A stretch of 64,000 nucleotides of DNA from Vigna angularis (taxonomy: Eukaryota; Streptophyta; Magnoliopsida; Fabales; Fabaceae), in assembly GCF_016808095.1 (NCBI RefSeq), contig NC_068972.1, positions 38,905,029 to 38,969,028 of the forward strand, written 5' to 3'. The notes under the pieces are model-generated. The model was not told the DNA's origin. It did no database searches and saw nothing but the letters and a program-made list of their open reading frames with translations. Made by a program: the position numbers and the translations under genes. Position 1 is the first letter of the stretch. Every line of letters starts with the position of its first letter. Shown piece after piece: positions 34,564 to 47,845 of this stretch.

Positions 34564-36401
34564 TTATCGGACCATCATTGTAGACACATGCATGGTCTTC
34601 CTGCTCAAGACATCAGCTACTACATTAGCTTTTCCAAGATGGTAAAGTAAATCAAATTCATAATCTTTTATGAATTCCATCCATCTTCTCTGCCTCATGT
34701 TCAGTTCCTTTTGATCAAAAAGATACTTCAAGCTCTTGTGATCACTGAACACCTGAAACCGAGCACCATACAAATAATGCCTCCAAATCTTCAAGGCAAA
34801 AACCACTGCTACCAATTCCAAATCATGCGTCGGATAATTCTTCTCATGAGTTTTAAGTTGCCTTGAAGCATACGCAACCGCCTTCCCTTCTTGCATTAGT
34901 ACACAACCCAATCCTTGGTAAGAGGCATCACAAAAAACTTCAAAGGGTTTACTCGTTTCTGGAATTACTAACATAGGAGCGCTCGTCAACCTTTGTTTTA
35001 ACTCTTGGAAGATATCTTCACACCGATCGGTCCATGCAAAAGGTTGATCTTTCCTTGTCAATTGAGTTAACGGTGCTACTATCTTAGAGAATCCTTCAAT
35101 AAACCGCCTATAGTAGCCCGCTAATCCTACAAAACTCCTGATCTCAGTGACCAAACGGGGTTTCTCCCATTGAAGCACAACCTGTAGTTTTGCAGGATCC
35201 ACAAAGATACCACCTACTGATATTACATGCCCTAAGAATTGCACATCTTCCATCCAGAAGTCACACTTAGACATTTTAGCATAAAACTTCTTCTCCCTCA
35301 ACACATCGAGCACTGATCTAAGGTGGTCCTCATGTTCTTCATGAGTTTTAGAATAAATAAGTATGTCATCTATAAAGACGACAACGAACTTATCCAAGAA
35401 TGGTCTGAAGATACGGTTCATGTAATCCATGAATATAGCTGGAGCATTAGTAACACCGAACGACATTACTACATATTCATAATGACCATACCAAGATCGG
35501 AAGACTGTCTTCTGTACATCTTCCTCCTTAACCAAAATTTGATGATATCCAAACCTCAAATCTATCTTGGAAAACACAATAGTCCCATATAATTGATCCA
35601 AGAGATCATCAATCCTTGGTAAAGGGTACTTATTCTTAATTGTCAACTTGTTCAACTGCCTATAATCTATACAGAGCTGAGAACTACCATTTTTCTTCTT
35701 AACTAGCAGCACAGGAGCATCCCATGGTGATACACTTGGCCGAATGAATTCTTATCCATCAACTCTTCAATTTGCTTCTTAAGTTCAACTAGCTCTGTTA
35801 GAGCCATTTTGTAAGGGGCTATGGATATTGGTCCTACTCCTGACACCAAATCAATTGAGAATTTCACTTCTCTAGGAGGACGCAATCCAGGTATCTCTTC
35901 AGGAAAAACGTCCAGAAATTTGTTTATGATCGAACGGTCTACCCTCTGCTTACACTGCACTGATCGGTCCAAATCTTGCTCACCCTGAACCACTTCCAAA
36001 TGAGATAGTATCAAGAAGCAACTAGCACCTTCCATTATATCCTGCCTCAACTAACCGATTGCTAATGACTCTTCTTGCTCTTCATCTGGAAACAACAATT
36101 TCTTCTCACCACAATCTATAAGAATGTGATTGGCAGCTAACCAATCCATTCCCAATATTACTTATAAACCTTGAAGAGGTAAACAAATCAGGTTCACTTT
36201 GAACTAACGACCCTCAACCACTATTGGACATTTAGCACAATAAGTAGCCGTCCTAACCTCCCCAGTTGTTGGGGCTGACACCACCAGATCAAACTGAAGC
36301 TCATCTACTGACAATCTCAACTTCTCAACACATTCCTTCGAGATAAAGGAATGTGTTGCCCCCGAATCACAAAGCACACAACAAGATATTCCATACAGCA
36401 A
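34564..36401 (-). pseudogene. Protease and reverse transcriptase/RNase H of gypsy element
   Basis: An aspartic protease with DSGATHSFIS lies at 36204-36401. After a broken linker, the RT N-terminal part (35703-36050) runs into a one-base frameshift near 35755 and continues in another frame from 35712. RT motifs are [21 protein letters not shown] and the catalytic FIDD in [11 protein letters not shown] (about 35365-35376). RNase H follows with FCDAS, the [12 protein letters not shown] region and FSDHKSL. The segment ends VVADVLSRK. The catalytic Asp pair is present, but frameshifts and stops prevent a polyprotein. Confidence 0.92.
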
Positions 36402-36448
36402 GCAAGAACTGACAATGAGATTACCTGAACTTGTTGCTTCTATTCCTA

Positions 36449-37603
36449 TCAGTGCATATACTCAACCAGCAGCTTGAGCTCTTTCACCACCACCACCTCT
36501 TGGCTGAAACCTTCCTGCCTGTTATGGTTGACCACTAGCTCTTCTTCCCAAAGTACAGTCTCTCTCATAGTGTCCTGCACTTCCACATCAGCTACACCAT
36601 CTGCTACTATTCTTCTGAGGACAAACTGATTGATAGTGTGGACCCCCACAATTGAAACACATCACATTCACAGGAACGTTTTGTTGTCCGAACGGTACTG
36701 GAGGTCTTGGAGACTGACCCCTATATCCTGAAGAAGGAGGCCGTGCATAAGGAGTCCTCCTAGTACCGAGATCACTCCTGGAGGAAATTGGTCCTCTAAC
36801 ATTCGGCTGTTGCCTTTGTTGCCTTTCCACTTCCATCTTGTCTTCTCTAAGACCTTAGCTCTTTCTACCAAAGAAGGAAACTCCTTGATACATAAACCAG
36901 CCACCATAAACTTGAGATCCCCTCTCAATCCATTTTCAAATTTTCTACACTGTCATTCCTCATCCATGGCCAGTGTATGAAACCTCAACAAATATTTGAA
37001 CTTATCAGCATATTCAAATATTGTCATCCCTCCTTGAACCAGTTCAAGAAACTTCACCTCCTTGGCAAACCGAACATTATCAGGGAAGTATTCGACATAA
37101 AACTTCGTCTTGAAAATTTCCCAAGAGATGTGAGTATCGTTGCTTTTTAATAGCATCCCCATGCTACTCCACCAGTGACTAGCTTCTCCCGTCAACATGT
37201 ACTCAGAATATGCCAACCCATTGTTGTTCGGACACCTCTTGGCATTATAAATCTATTCCATATCTCGGAACTACTGATCTGCTTCATCCGAGCTGCACTT
37301 GCCATCAAACTTGGCCGGATGGTGTTGAAGAAAACTCTCAAGACTCCACTCTGGCTGATGATTGGCAGAAGAAGTAGATGGTCCAGCTGTAGCTCTACCG
37401 CTCGCCATCAAGTCCACATATTGTCTCTAGGACACTTCAGCTGATAACCGAGCAGTTTCCAAATGTTGTAAGGTGACAATATTTTGTTGAACTAATGCAG
37501 CATTATGTTGTTGCATTGCCATGAGTACTGACTCCATCATCCACATCAAATCTGATGTGTGAGAATTTGCGGTTGGAGAAGAAGGAGGAGACCGAGATGC
37601 CAT
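36449..37603 (-). pseudogene. Gag of gypsy element
   Basis: The probable ATG is at 37603 (MASRSPPSSP). The capsid (retrotrans_gag type) is read in pieces: GEASHWWSSMGMLL, then FKTKFYVEYFPDNVRFAKE and MTIFEYADKFKYLLRF (36953-37216). It is followed by an Arg/Pro/Gln-rich stretch and a CCHC knuckle, CFNCGGPHYQSVCP, near 36620-36661. Several stops and frame changes interrupt it. Confidence 0.85.
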
Positions 37604-37732
37604 CTCTGATTATACAGAGAGAAAGAACCATTAGTCTAAATCAAGGAAACAAGGATATTGTCTAAAACTATCACTGAGTACACAACACAAGCATAACATA
37701 CTCATAACCTACAAGATTCTAAGAAAAGAACT

Positions 37733-37744
37733 GCTCTGATACCA
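37733..37744 (-). other. Primer-binding site (initiator Met-tRNA)
   Basis: TGGTATCAGAGC on the minus strand, four bases inside the 5' LTR end. Confidence 0.9.
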
Positions 37745-37748
37745 TTAA

Positions 37749-39012
37749 TGTAACATCCCAAAAATATAGCATAATTCTCATAACTTAACATACACAGTCA
37801 TTCATCAATTATATTTTCACTCATAAGAAAGATAAAACCCGTGAACATTAGAGACCGAACACCTTCACACTTACCAAAGGGACAGGACCGAACGGTCCAT
37901 AATAAATAAAACTGAAGAAATTACAGAACGTAAATACTGACTAATTACTAGAGAAAAATCGACCACTAGGAGCTTAGCTCAACCCTAAGAGTTTAAAATG
38001 AACGCTTAAAAACTTAAACCGAATACATGTAGCTCAGACCGAGCGCTAGTACAAGAACGACTCACACACCTAAGACTGAACGTTCAACATCAGTAAAACT
38101 AAAGAGACCAAACCCGGTTAATGACCGAGCAGGCCGATCACTATGACTACCGAATACTACTAAAAAACCGAACGCTAAACATAGTACGACTAAGAACGAA
38201 CGTTAATACCAACCCGAAGACTGCCGAGGTCGAAAATAAGTTTTTTTAAAACTGAATGTAAATACTAAATCGAACAACACTACGTTAAAATATCACACCA
38301 AAACCGACTACCGCTAAGCCCGATTACATGACCTGACCGAGCGTTCAACAACAAGCGCTCTGCATTCTACATAATTCTACAGAACTTCTCAACCAATTCA
38401 CAAGTCTCGGCAATACACAGAAATAAAGCAAATATCAAATTATTCACACATGCACACGTTCAACCAATCATTTCAAACATAAACAAACATAATTAAATTA
38501 CTAGTTTCCCTTACCTCAAATAAACCAGACACTTCCTACACTTCCACAGTGTTGACTAACTAGAAATCAGCTTCTAAGGCAACCTACTACTTTCTGATCG
38601 GTGAAAATGAACCAACCAGAGGATCAAAGACAGAAAACAACTTTAGAGAAGTAGATGATGAACACATGCAAGCTGAACAGTGCTTGCATGTATAAGAAAA
38701 TACAGAAAATTCAAAGAACGAGTGAATTTAACTTACCAACTCCAACAACAACTTGATTGGTGAAAAGAGAGACTCTTGCCACGAGGGAAAAACTCAGGCA
38801 CCACCTGGTTGATGATCAGAAGAAGGAAAATGTGAAAATTTGTAGAGAGAAGGAGAAGAAAATAAAACTCAAAAATTTGAAGAGAAGAGGTGCATGTAGA
38901 AAGTGACATAAAGTTTTGAAAAGTTTACTTATATACTACCGTCAAAAACCGTTCGGTCCAACCAACTACATACACTTGAATTTCACTTTTCTTGAATTTA
39001 ATGGTCCTGACA
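37749..39012 (-). repeat. 5' LTR of gypsy element, full length
   Basis: 1264 bp. A TATA-like TATATAAG lies at 38928-38935 on the minus strand. The LTR is rich in short words such as ACCGAACG and GACCGAGCG. Confidence 0.9.
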
Positions 39013-39017
39013 TAATG

Positions 39018-40470
39018 TGTTTTTCATAGTTATTCAATACATTAATTATCTTTAATATAGAAAAATCATAATCTATCTATAATTTTTCTTTTCTCTTTCT
39101 TGTCTTTTTTTATTATTAAAATAATAATATTTTCACAAAATGAAAATTATAAATGTATTACACATGGTTATAATTTTATAATAGGTTTAATTAATAATTT
39201 GATATCTAATTGCTTTTATTTTGTTTTATTTTTTTTATATTCAAGTAAGTGTGATTTTACCGAAATCAATTTAATTTAATCTTTTCTATAATTTAATCTT
39301 TTCTATTAGATTTGTCTACATGTCATTTTTTTAAAATTCTATATATCACATCATAGTATTTTTTTTTTTTTGTAAAAGTTTTTTCCACATGTTAGGATTT
39401 ATGTCATTATGTGACAGTATAAGTATTAGGTGTCAATTTCAGAAGTGTTAATGAGAAGTGTCAATATATTAAATTCAACTTAGTTCTTATATTTATTTAT
39501 TTTTTAACTCAATTTAGTATATTTTTTTAAATCGAATAATGTTGTCATATTGAATTTATTTTATTTATCAATAAAAATAAAAAAATTGTTTCATTTTATG
39601 AAAAATTGTAAAAAAAATATTATTTATTTTATAAAATTGATTTAAGTTGATAAATTAAGTTAATAGATGTAAACTATATTAATAATTTAGTTTTAAGTTT
39701 TATGTAAATATAATAAGGGAAAATATTTTTTTTCAAATTTAAAAATTATAACAATAACTTTAGATTTACATTTTTAATATTTTTTATTTTTTTAAAGTGC
39801 GATTTGGTTTTTCTAGTAAATAACTAACTTGATCAATATATCTAAGATAACATCTTGATCTAATTCTTTTTAAAAAAATTATAAGTTTAAAATATGCATT
39901 TTTAAATTTAAATTAAAAATAAAACAAATATTAGTATTTAGGTGAAGTAATTTGATTTATAAATTCTAAAATTTTATTTTAACATGAATATATAAGTTAT
40001 AAGTAATTTATAATTTAATCCACCGTTTGGGACAAGGATAATATTATCCGATTTAAAAGAAAATGGAATCCATTTAAGTCTAAAAATAAATATTAAGACA
40101 AAATTGAGTACTAATATTAGCACATAACATTAATATTATCTTGTCACATAACATAACACGAACTCTGACACATGAAAAAACTTTACAATAAATCAATAAA
40201 ATAAAATAAAAAATTAAACAAAAATTACTACAATATTTCCACTCTTTATACAAATATAATTGTCGTGTCTAAATTAAATCAATTTAACGTAAAATGTGAT
40301 TTAATTGAAAAAAAACCAAAAAAATAAAAAATAAATAAACATATTAAGAATCAAATTACTAATTAAAGGTTTTGAGAAACTCTATTTGAAAACATAATAA
40401 ATGCTTGAAACTTTTATGTTGCACATATTTATATTTTCACTTATTTTCATATGAAACTTACGAAGATATG
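39018..40470. other. AT-rich gene-free stretch
   Basis: It lies between two LTR-derived units. No coding or repeat structure is supported. Confidence 0.6.
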
Positions 40471-40944
40471 ATTAATGTAACATCCATCCAAATATCTCAC
40501 ATTGGATAATTCATAATTATATATTGTAAGATTAATGTAACATCCAAATATCTCACATTGGATAATTCATAATTATATATTGTAACCTTACAATTACGGT
40601 AACATCCCGTAATCTCACACTTAAAAAAATTCACAGTTGATATACATATTTTAAACTCAGATTTCAACTATAAACTCCTAAGTATAACTTGAATCCTTCT
40701 AACTTATTCTTCGATCTCTTTCTTCATTGGTATTGTTTCGGACGACATTCATTCATCTGCTCCCGTATAATACCACGCATTATACGATCATCGCATTCAC
40801 ATGCACACACAAGTAAGGGTGAGCTAACAATTCAATACAATAAGCATACCTCGATATCAAACCATACTATGCTCACTATACCAGATCAAATTACATAAAC
40901 AAATATGAGTTACCCACTAAACCACATTGCATGCATCAATATAT

Positions 40945-41020
40945 ATCAAACACCAAATCAGAATGCATACACCAATATGCATCAAACACCAAATCAGAAT
41001 GCATACACCAATATGCATCA
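40945..41020. repeat. 36-bp tandem repeat in the solo LTR
   Basis: The unit begins ATCAAACACCAAATCAGAAT, with starts at 40945 and 40981 plus a partial third copy. Confidence 0.85.
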
Positions 41021-41479
41021 CGACCATCCATCCCAAAAGTCATACAAATTGACTATATCGCATACATTCACATACTCTCCACATAAATCACATCATTATA
41101 ATTCACAAGTTCAGATGCATAAATTCAAATCTAATAAAATCCAAATATTTTAGAAATCATACAAACTGAATATATTCCAACAAGATATATTACACAATAA
41201 TTTAACAGTACATAATCTGTTCAATAGGATTTAAGTTAAAAACTTGTCGAGTAAACTTCCAGGAAAGAGAGGTGCGTCACAATGGACAACTTAAGTACCA
41301 AATCTTTCCTTAGCCAAAGCGTTCCTCAACTAGTTTTTAACAAATTTCTTATTTACAGATTTAAAACAACAGCATGTAATATTAACACCGAAATTTTTAA
41401 TATAGATATAAAAAAAATAGAAATTAAGCAATATTGAGATCCCTGAGAAGATACGAAATTAATATCTATAAATCTGTAA

Positions 41480-42175
41480 CTCCGATTTCAAATCTGAATG
41501 GTCACAATAATTCACTATTTGTTATAAACTACATATTAAAATTTCAGGATGATCCAACGGATAACTAGATAGATATTGAGGTTTTACCGAGGTAACTCAG
41601 GTGCAGAATTTTAAGTGGTTTTTGGTTATACTCAAAATGCGGAACTAATTTCCCTAAGCACAGACATTTAATTTCAAATCTGAACGGTCAAAATGACTTA
41701 ATATGTCTTATGAATTACATACTAAATTTTGGGCTCAATCTAACGGTAAATGAAATATATATAAAATTTTTACCATGATAACTTAAGAACAGAAATATAG
41801 TGTTCATCAGATTTTTCAAAACTTAAAAATTATTTTCTCCAACCATAGACTTTCAATTAAAAATCCGATCGGTCAAAGTGTATTAATATATCTTAGGAAT
41901 CATATATAAAATTTTCAAGTTGATCTAATGGTCAAATGAGTCATAATATATATTTTACCGAGATGACTAAGTAACAGATCTACAGGGGTAATTAATTTAC
42001 TCAAACATGCAGGATTTATTTCTCTAAGTACAGACTTCTAATTTCAAATCCAAACGGTCAAAGTGAAGAAATAGGTCTTAGGATTCATATATTAAAATTT
42101 TAGTTAAATCCAACGGTCAAAATAATTAAAAGAAAATTTTTACCATACTAACTTGAAAATAAGAAAATTATAATC
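41480..42175. repeat. Degenerate tandem array of about 180-bp units in the solo LTR
   Basis: Four diverged copies are anchored on AATTTCAAATCYGAACGGTC-like words at about 41483, 41668, 41850 and 42027. Each is followed by CTTAGGAATCATAT-like, CCAACGGTCAAA-like and TTTTTACCR-like words in the same order. Spacing is 177-185 bp. Confidence 0.8.
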
Positions 42176-42882
42176 ATAAAAACTAAATTTATATAAGTGA
42201 ATAGATAACTACCATTACCAAAATTTTAACATACTCATAACTCATATTCATTATCATAACATGTCATATACAAGAAGAATTAGCTCCCCTTACCTCTATT
42301 CCAGACTTAATCTCCTACTCCGAATTTGTTTCCCCGAAATTTTTCAGAACCTCTACTCTTCTTGCAACTAAAAATTTCTCCCTAACTCTTTCTTCTCTAT
42401 TTCTCAAGCTCTCACTTGATTCCTCTTTTTTTTTTTGTGCAAAATACCCTTCCCTCCTATGGCTATTTATAGGTAAAAAAATTTACTATTCATTAATATT
42501 TTAATATTATTTATTATTTTAATATTATTTAAAAAATAATATTTTAATCATTTACTCACCAAATCTGATCCTAGTTTCTACCTACTAATTTCTTCCATGC
42601 TAAGGAATCTTAATGCTGAAAATTTATTTTTATTATTTTTTTTTACTATTTACTATTTACTATTCACTTTTTACTATTCACTATTCAATTTTTACTATTC
42701 GATTTTCTTAAAAAAAATACTAAATAAGTTATCAAAAATTTTAACTTCTCCTTATAAAATTACTATAATTTTATATCCAAAATTTACATTTTTCTATCCA
42801 CTAAAAATTATTATTACTAATAAAATGCTAAAATTTACTACTATATATATATATATATTTTTTTTATGGGTCTTACAATTAA

Positions 42883-45800
42883 TGATTTTATAAACGTATC
42901 AAAATAAAATATATTATCACTTAAAGGAAATCACCATTTTGGAGTTGAACCGTTAAATTTATAATGGGCAACCTAATAGGTTCCTAAAATTAACAAAACA
43001 GAACTTTGTCTTTGAAATTAAATATTTTTATTCGATTTAGTAGCTAAAATAAATTAAACGGTAAAATAGTTTCTAAATTTTGAAATTATCAATTAATGTG
43101 GTTTATAAAATTGTAATGTTCCATCAAATCGATTTATAAATCAGGAGGGCTTAATTGTACTTCTGAAAAGTTTGAAATGTATGGCTTTTTCTCCCTCCAC
43201 GTTTTGACTCAAATAATATCACGAACTCTATTATAATTAGTAGAAATATAGGCGATGTCGCATATATTGACAATTTTTTATTACGTTATTTTTTAATGGT
43301 TTAAATTTAATATTTATATTAATTTTAGTTTCATATATCCTTTTACATAAAAAAAACATGTATATTATGCATTTTAGATTATGTACTTCCTTTTGGGATA
43401 GATATGAGTTTTTATTTCTTGTTTTTTACTTAACATTGTTTAATAGATTAAGCTTGTACGATATACTCAAAAGATTGTATACACAAAAGAGTTTGAAAAT
43501 TTAATGATGTGTTTCAAATTGGATTATCCATTATAAGATTAAGAAAAATAATTTAAAAATTAATAAGTAGGTAACAAAAGGATGATCCCTTATAAAGGTT
43601 GTTTAGTCTCTTTTAATAGTTCAAAAATTTATTTGTGAATCCAAATGACGTTAAAATGATAAATGACACACAAATGACAAAATATAATGGATTACTTTAT
43701 CTCCCAACTTATATTTATAATGAAAAATCATTGATATTGAACTACGAAATCATAATTTTAGACTACCATCTTCTGAAATAAGTTTGTTTGGTAATTTAAG
43801 TACTAATAAAAGTTTATGATCTATTATGATAATTATTTACAACTTCCCTTAGATTTGTGTAAGAAGGTGAAAATATATAATGTTTTCTATGATTATCTCT
43901 GATCCAAGACAACCAAGATATTATATAGAAGTTTATATTTTTGTGGGGTAAAGGAATTGAATTGTTTGTTGAGTTTAATGTCAATGCATCGTTTCACGTA
44001 CATATAATTTTTTTTTACTGTTAATGACTTTCTTGTATATGGGAACTAGTCATGTTACAATATCAAAATAATCATAAAATATATTTTTTAATATGAAAAA
44101 ACATGTTGATAGACAATTAAAACACAAAAGGAAGACATTGTATCTTGACCACTATATATTTCTAAAAAGGTTTAACCCATATTGTAGATTGAGAAATGTT
44201 TTTGATGAACACTAAAAGGATGACATTTCTATCACGCTATCAACTAATGATGAGATTTATGAAAAAATGAAGCATGATGTTGTGAATTACATGTAGAACT
44301 TTTTTTCCATGTCAAAGTTATAGCAGAGGTTGATGACCATTTAGTTGACATAGATCTTTGTTGTACTGAACTTGCTATGCTTCAAACTACCTTTTGTATT
44401 GAACATCCCTTTCGTGTACAAACAACATCAAACTTAGTATGTAAAGAAAAAATGTTGGTCTATTGGGTCAAAGACTTTATTAAATCATATGTTTATGATT
44501 TATTAAGACAATTTAACAAATTCAAATTGCATTAGGTCTTGTTGTGAGTGTTATCCTTTCTCTTGCATATTATCTTAAATGATCGTATGATAAATATTGA
44601 ATAAAAGTCATGAGGAAAGATGATATGATAACTTTGTAAAATATGAGTTTTATTTCACTTTTTAACCTTATAATTATTTTTTATTAGCACATTTAAAACA
44701 TAAATATCAATTCATCAATACTCGATTTTATTTATTATGATATCATAGGCCATTGTTAGTGTCCAAGATTTTAAATGCCCACTAAATGATTCATCCTCAA
44801 ACCACACCATACTAGGAAAAATGCCCTACTTTAATACCACAGATAACACCTAACACCTAATTGCCTTCAAAATCAATGACCACCACCACAAATCAACTCA
44901 ACTTTTTAATTTGGCCTCACTCACACATTTCTTATAAATTATTCAAATGAATTATGAGTTCTAATCTGTTAACAAAATTGAAAAAATAAAAAGAAATTAG
45001 AGAATAAGATACATTAATGATCCTCTAGGTTTCATGAAATTGCATAAATACCTCCCATTTTTTAACACATACGGTATTTTTCCTTAGCCATACACTCTCT
45101 ACGCTTTTCAAATACTTGAGGTTGGTGCAATGCATAAGGTTTTTCAAAAAATAATAAAGGAAGGGAAGTATAAGGATAAAAGAAATGCAGTCGATTCTTA
45201 CTTAATTTAACAAAATCTCAGGAATAATGAACACTATCCTTTACTAAAAGATACAATACAAATCATGCTATAAGTTAAATGTTTTTATTAGATTCGATGA
45301 CGACACTATAGTTAAAGATTGAATAATTGGATTCAGCATAGTTGAGTTTGGGATCGAATCATTATTAAAAGCATTATTACAATAATTAATTAACTAATAC
45401 ACAAAACAATATATTAAAATATAATATCATTCTTTTACAATGTTAAAAACTAAAATAAAGCATCAATATGTTGATTATTAACATTTAAAAAACATATACA
45501 AGTCTAAATGAAATATTTTATCATGCTTAAACTAGAAATTTAATAATATTTATTCATAATTACAAGTTTACATACAAAACAAAGCAAAAATAGATTGATT
45601 TTATTTTTTTTTCAAAAAAGTTAAACTAAAAATTTATAATATTTATTAACAATAACAAGTTTATATAGAAAATACAAAATTAGATTGATTTTAAATTTTG
45701 AAAAAGGTTGAAACAATGTATTGTTATTTTTTTTTAATTAACCCAATTTAGAATATTTATATTGATTTTATGATATATTTTTTTTCTGAAGTCAATCTTG

Positions 45801-47840
45801 TAATTTACTTGAACTAATTACTTGACACAGGCTCACTTTTTTTAACCAATTATTCTTTTCTGATTTTCACTTAGATAATAGGATGAGAAATTATATACCT
45901 TTCAAAAGTGTTGCATATATAGTGCATGGCTTGAAAGATTGGATTGATTGAGGAATTTTTCTAATTTTATCAAAAGAAAGGGTGTATAATTGGATTCTGT
46001 GTATCTAAAAGGTCAACGAAATTCTATTTCAGCAATTTAAAGTGCGTAATAATTTAATAATAAGGTACTTTTATTCTGCAGCTGGCAAACAGGGAACATT
46101 ATTAAGGCGTGTTAAGGTTGTTTGGATCAAATGGAAAACAGATAAGGTTAGGGTTTGTAATGCAATATAGCTGTCTCAAGGTAAGAGGAGTTTGGTGCCA
46201 TGATATGATATATATAAATATATACTTTTCAACCCTTCAAAAATTATAATTAAAATTCATGATTTATAAATACAAAAATTTAAAATTAGCATTTCATCAA
46301 CTTGTATGAACTTTTTGCAACACCATCCAATAATGTACACACTATTAAAATATTTATTCTTTTCCAATAGTTGAGTAAAATTTCCTTAAGAAAATGATAA
46401 AGCAATTAAGCATATGCTCGAAGAATATTTTCCAAAAAAAAAAATACTAAGTAGTATATGTATGTTAAATTAATAAAATTTGATGTTAAATTAAATAATA
46501 TTTAAAATTTAATTGTGGCGATTTTTTAATAAAATATAAGAGAGAAAATTATATAAATAATAATATTTTCTTAATGAATTAAAATTACTTTATATATCTT
46601 AGAAAAAATATATGAAAGTTTAATTTACAAAAAAAGTTAATTTGATTTTTTTTTTCTTAAAAATTATTGGAGAGAAGTTTCTCCAAACAGATTTATACTA
46701 TTTTTTAGCATAATTTGGATATTCTAAGGAAGCAATTGGAGTGCACATTCACAAATATAAAAAATTAAATAGTACATATAATAATGTTATTTGCATAAAA
46801 GATTATTAATACTATTACTCTTAACAATAACAATAGCTACTTGCCTATTTAGAATATTATAATATTAACCTATCAGATCAAAATAGTATAAAATATAAAA
46901 ATTCTTACCTTAGCGTGTTAAACAACTTTTTCTTAAAAAAAATAATATTACACCGATTTATTTTATATCGATATGTTTAGTTCAGTAACATTAAATAAAG
47001 TTTTAAAATTTTATGGATAAAAATAATATAATTAAGCGATGTGAAGTTGTTAAGTGATAAGAGTCAAGAAATTTGAAGCAAAAATATCACTTAAGCAATA
47101 GTCTAATATAACTTAAGTAACAATATCCAATATTAATTCTCTTTATTAAACATCCAAATGGTTGAATTATACGATTATTGGATTGGTGTGTTGTTGAAAC
47201 TATATGCTTATGAAATTTATGTGAAATGAAATGAGTATGAATGGAGATAGATATTTATTTGCCTTGAAATGTTTGAATTTAATAAAATTATGTGTTATTG
47301 AATTGAATGAAAGATGGTTTGGAGTAAGTGGATTGATTATGAGTGAATTGAATGGAGATATGTGGTAAGCCTTTTGAAATGAGAAAATGTAGATATTTGG
47401 GATGGTATGAGAGAGTTGTGGTGTCACCTAAAGAAACAATTACGAAAGTAAATATCATATCTCATAAATAATCTAACTATGTAGATTGAGATATCGGATG
47501 GTGAAAAATTGAGAAAGGTTTTTATGTAGTACGTACTAAGTTGATATTATGCAAAGTCAATGTTGATATATTAAATATGCTTAAAATGAGTTATGTGTTA
47601 TTTTTTTTAAGATAAATCTATTACAAATATTCTTAAAAATGGTGTTATAATACTAAAATGTTTTGATTCATGAGTCACACTTAAGTTTGTATTTGGTGTA
47701 ATTCACTAAATTATGACTGAATTGTGATATACACTCTAAATGAATGAAATTATTATATGTGATGGTAATTTATAGTAAAAAGTCTTGGTTTTATAAATTT
47801 ATGTGTTTTTATCTTTAAGATTAATCATGTAATCAATATG
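42883..47840. other. AT-rich gene-free stretch
   Basis: No intact gene. The only coding-like patch is the weak relic at 44307-44535. Confidence 0.6.
44307..44535 (+). pseudogene. Weak transposase-like coding relic
   Basis: An open stretch on the plus strand reads VKVIAEVDDHLVDIDLCC and later KEKMLVYWVKDFIKS. The last part recalls the N-terminal F.S+E.ML.WV+D motif of plant FAR1/MULE-like transposon proteins. No other domain is found, and the frame ends at once. Could be chance. Confidence 0.2.
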
Positions 47841-47845
47841 ATAAT

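Larger units (their letters stand above)
32421..39012 (-). mobile_element. Degenerate Ty3/gypsy chromovirus (Tekay/Del-like) LTR retrotransposon
   Basis: The ends are TGTAACATCC and GGTCCTGACA on the plus strand, flanked by a perfect 5-bp TSD TAATG (32416-32420 and 39013-39017). The element is read on the minus strand. Order: 5' LTR 37749-39012, primer-binding site TGGTATCAGAGC (37733-37744, initiator Met-tRNA, four bases from the LTR), gag, protease, reverse transcriptase/RNase H, integrase, chromodomain remnant, 3' LTR 32421-33000. Protease-RT-integrase order with a C-terminal chromodomain marks a Ty3/gypsy chromovirus. All reading frames are broken. In a collinear stretch of about 150 bp the LTRs differ at about 16 sites, mostly transitions, so the insertion is old. 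The 3' LTR is 684 bp shorter than the 5' LTR. Confidence 0.93.
40476..42877 (-). mobile_element. Solo LTR, 2.4 kb, with 5-bp TSD
   Basis: It begins TGTAACATCC and ends GGGTCTTACA on the plus strand, with a perfect 5-bp TSD ATTAA (40471-40475 and 42878-42882). No internal retrotransposon sequence or primer-binding site is present. On the minus strand a TATAAATAG motif lies near 42463-42471, which sets the orientation. The terminus GGATGTTACA is shared with the gypsy element at 32421-39012, suggesting a related family. The outer 60 bp including ATTAATGTAACATCC is duplicated (second start at 40536). Confidence 0.85.

Noticed and set aside
37733..37744. tRNA-like sequence
   Set aside because: Only the 12 bases complementary to the tRNA 3' end are present; this is a primer-binding site. 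The same applies to 15057-15068. I found no tRNA gene in the window.
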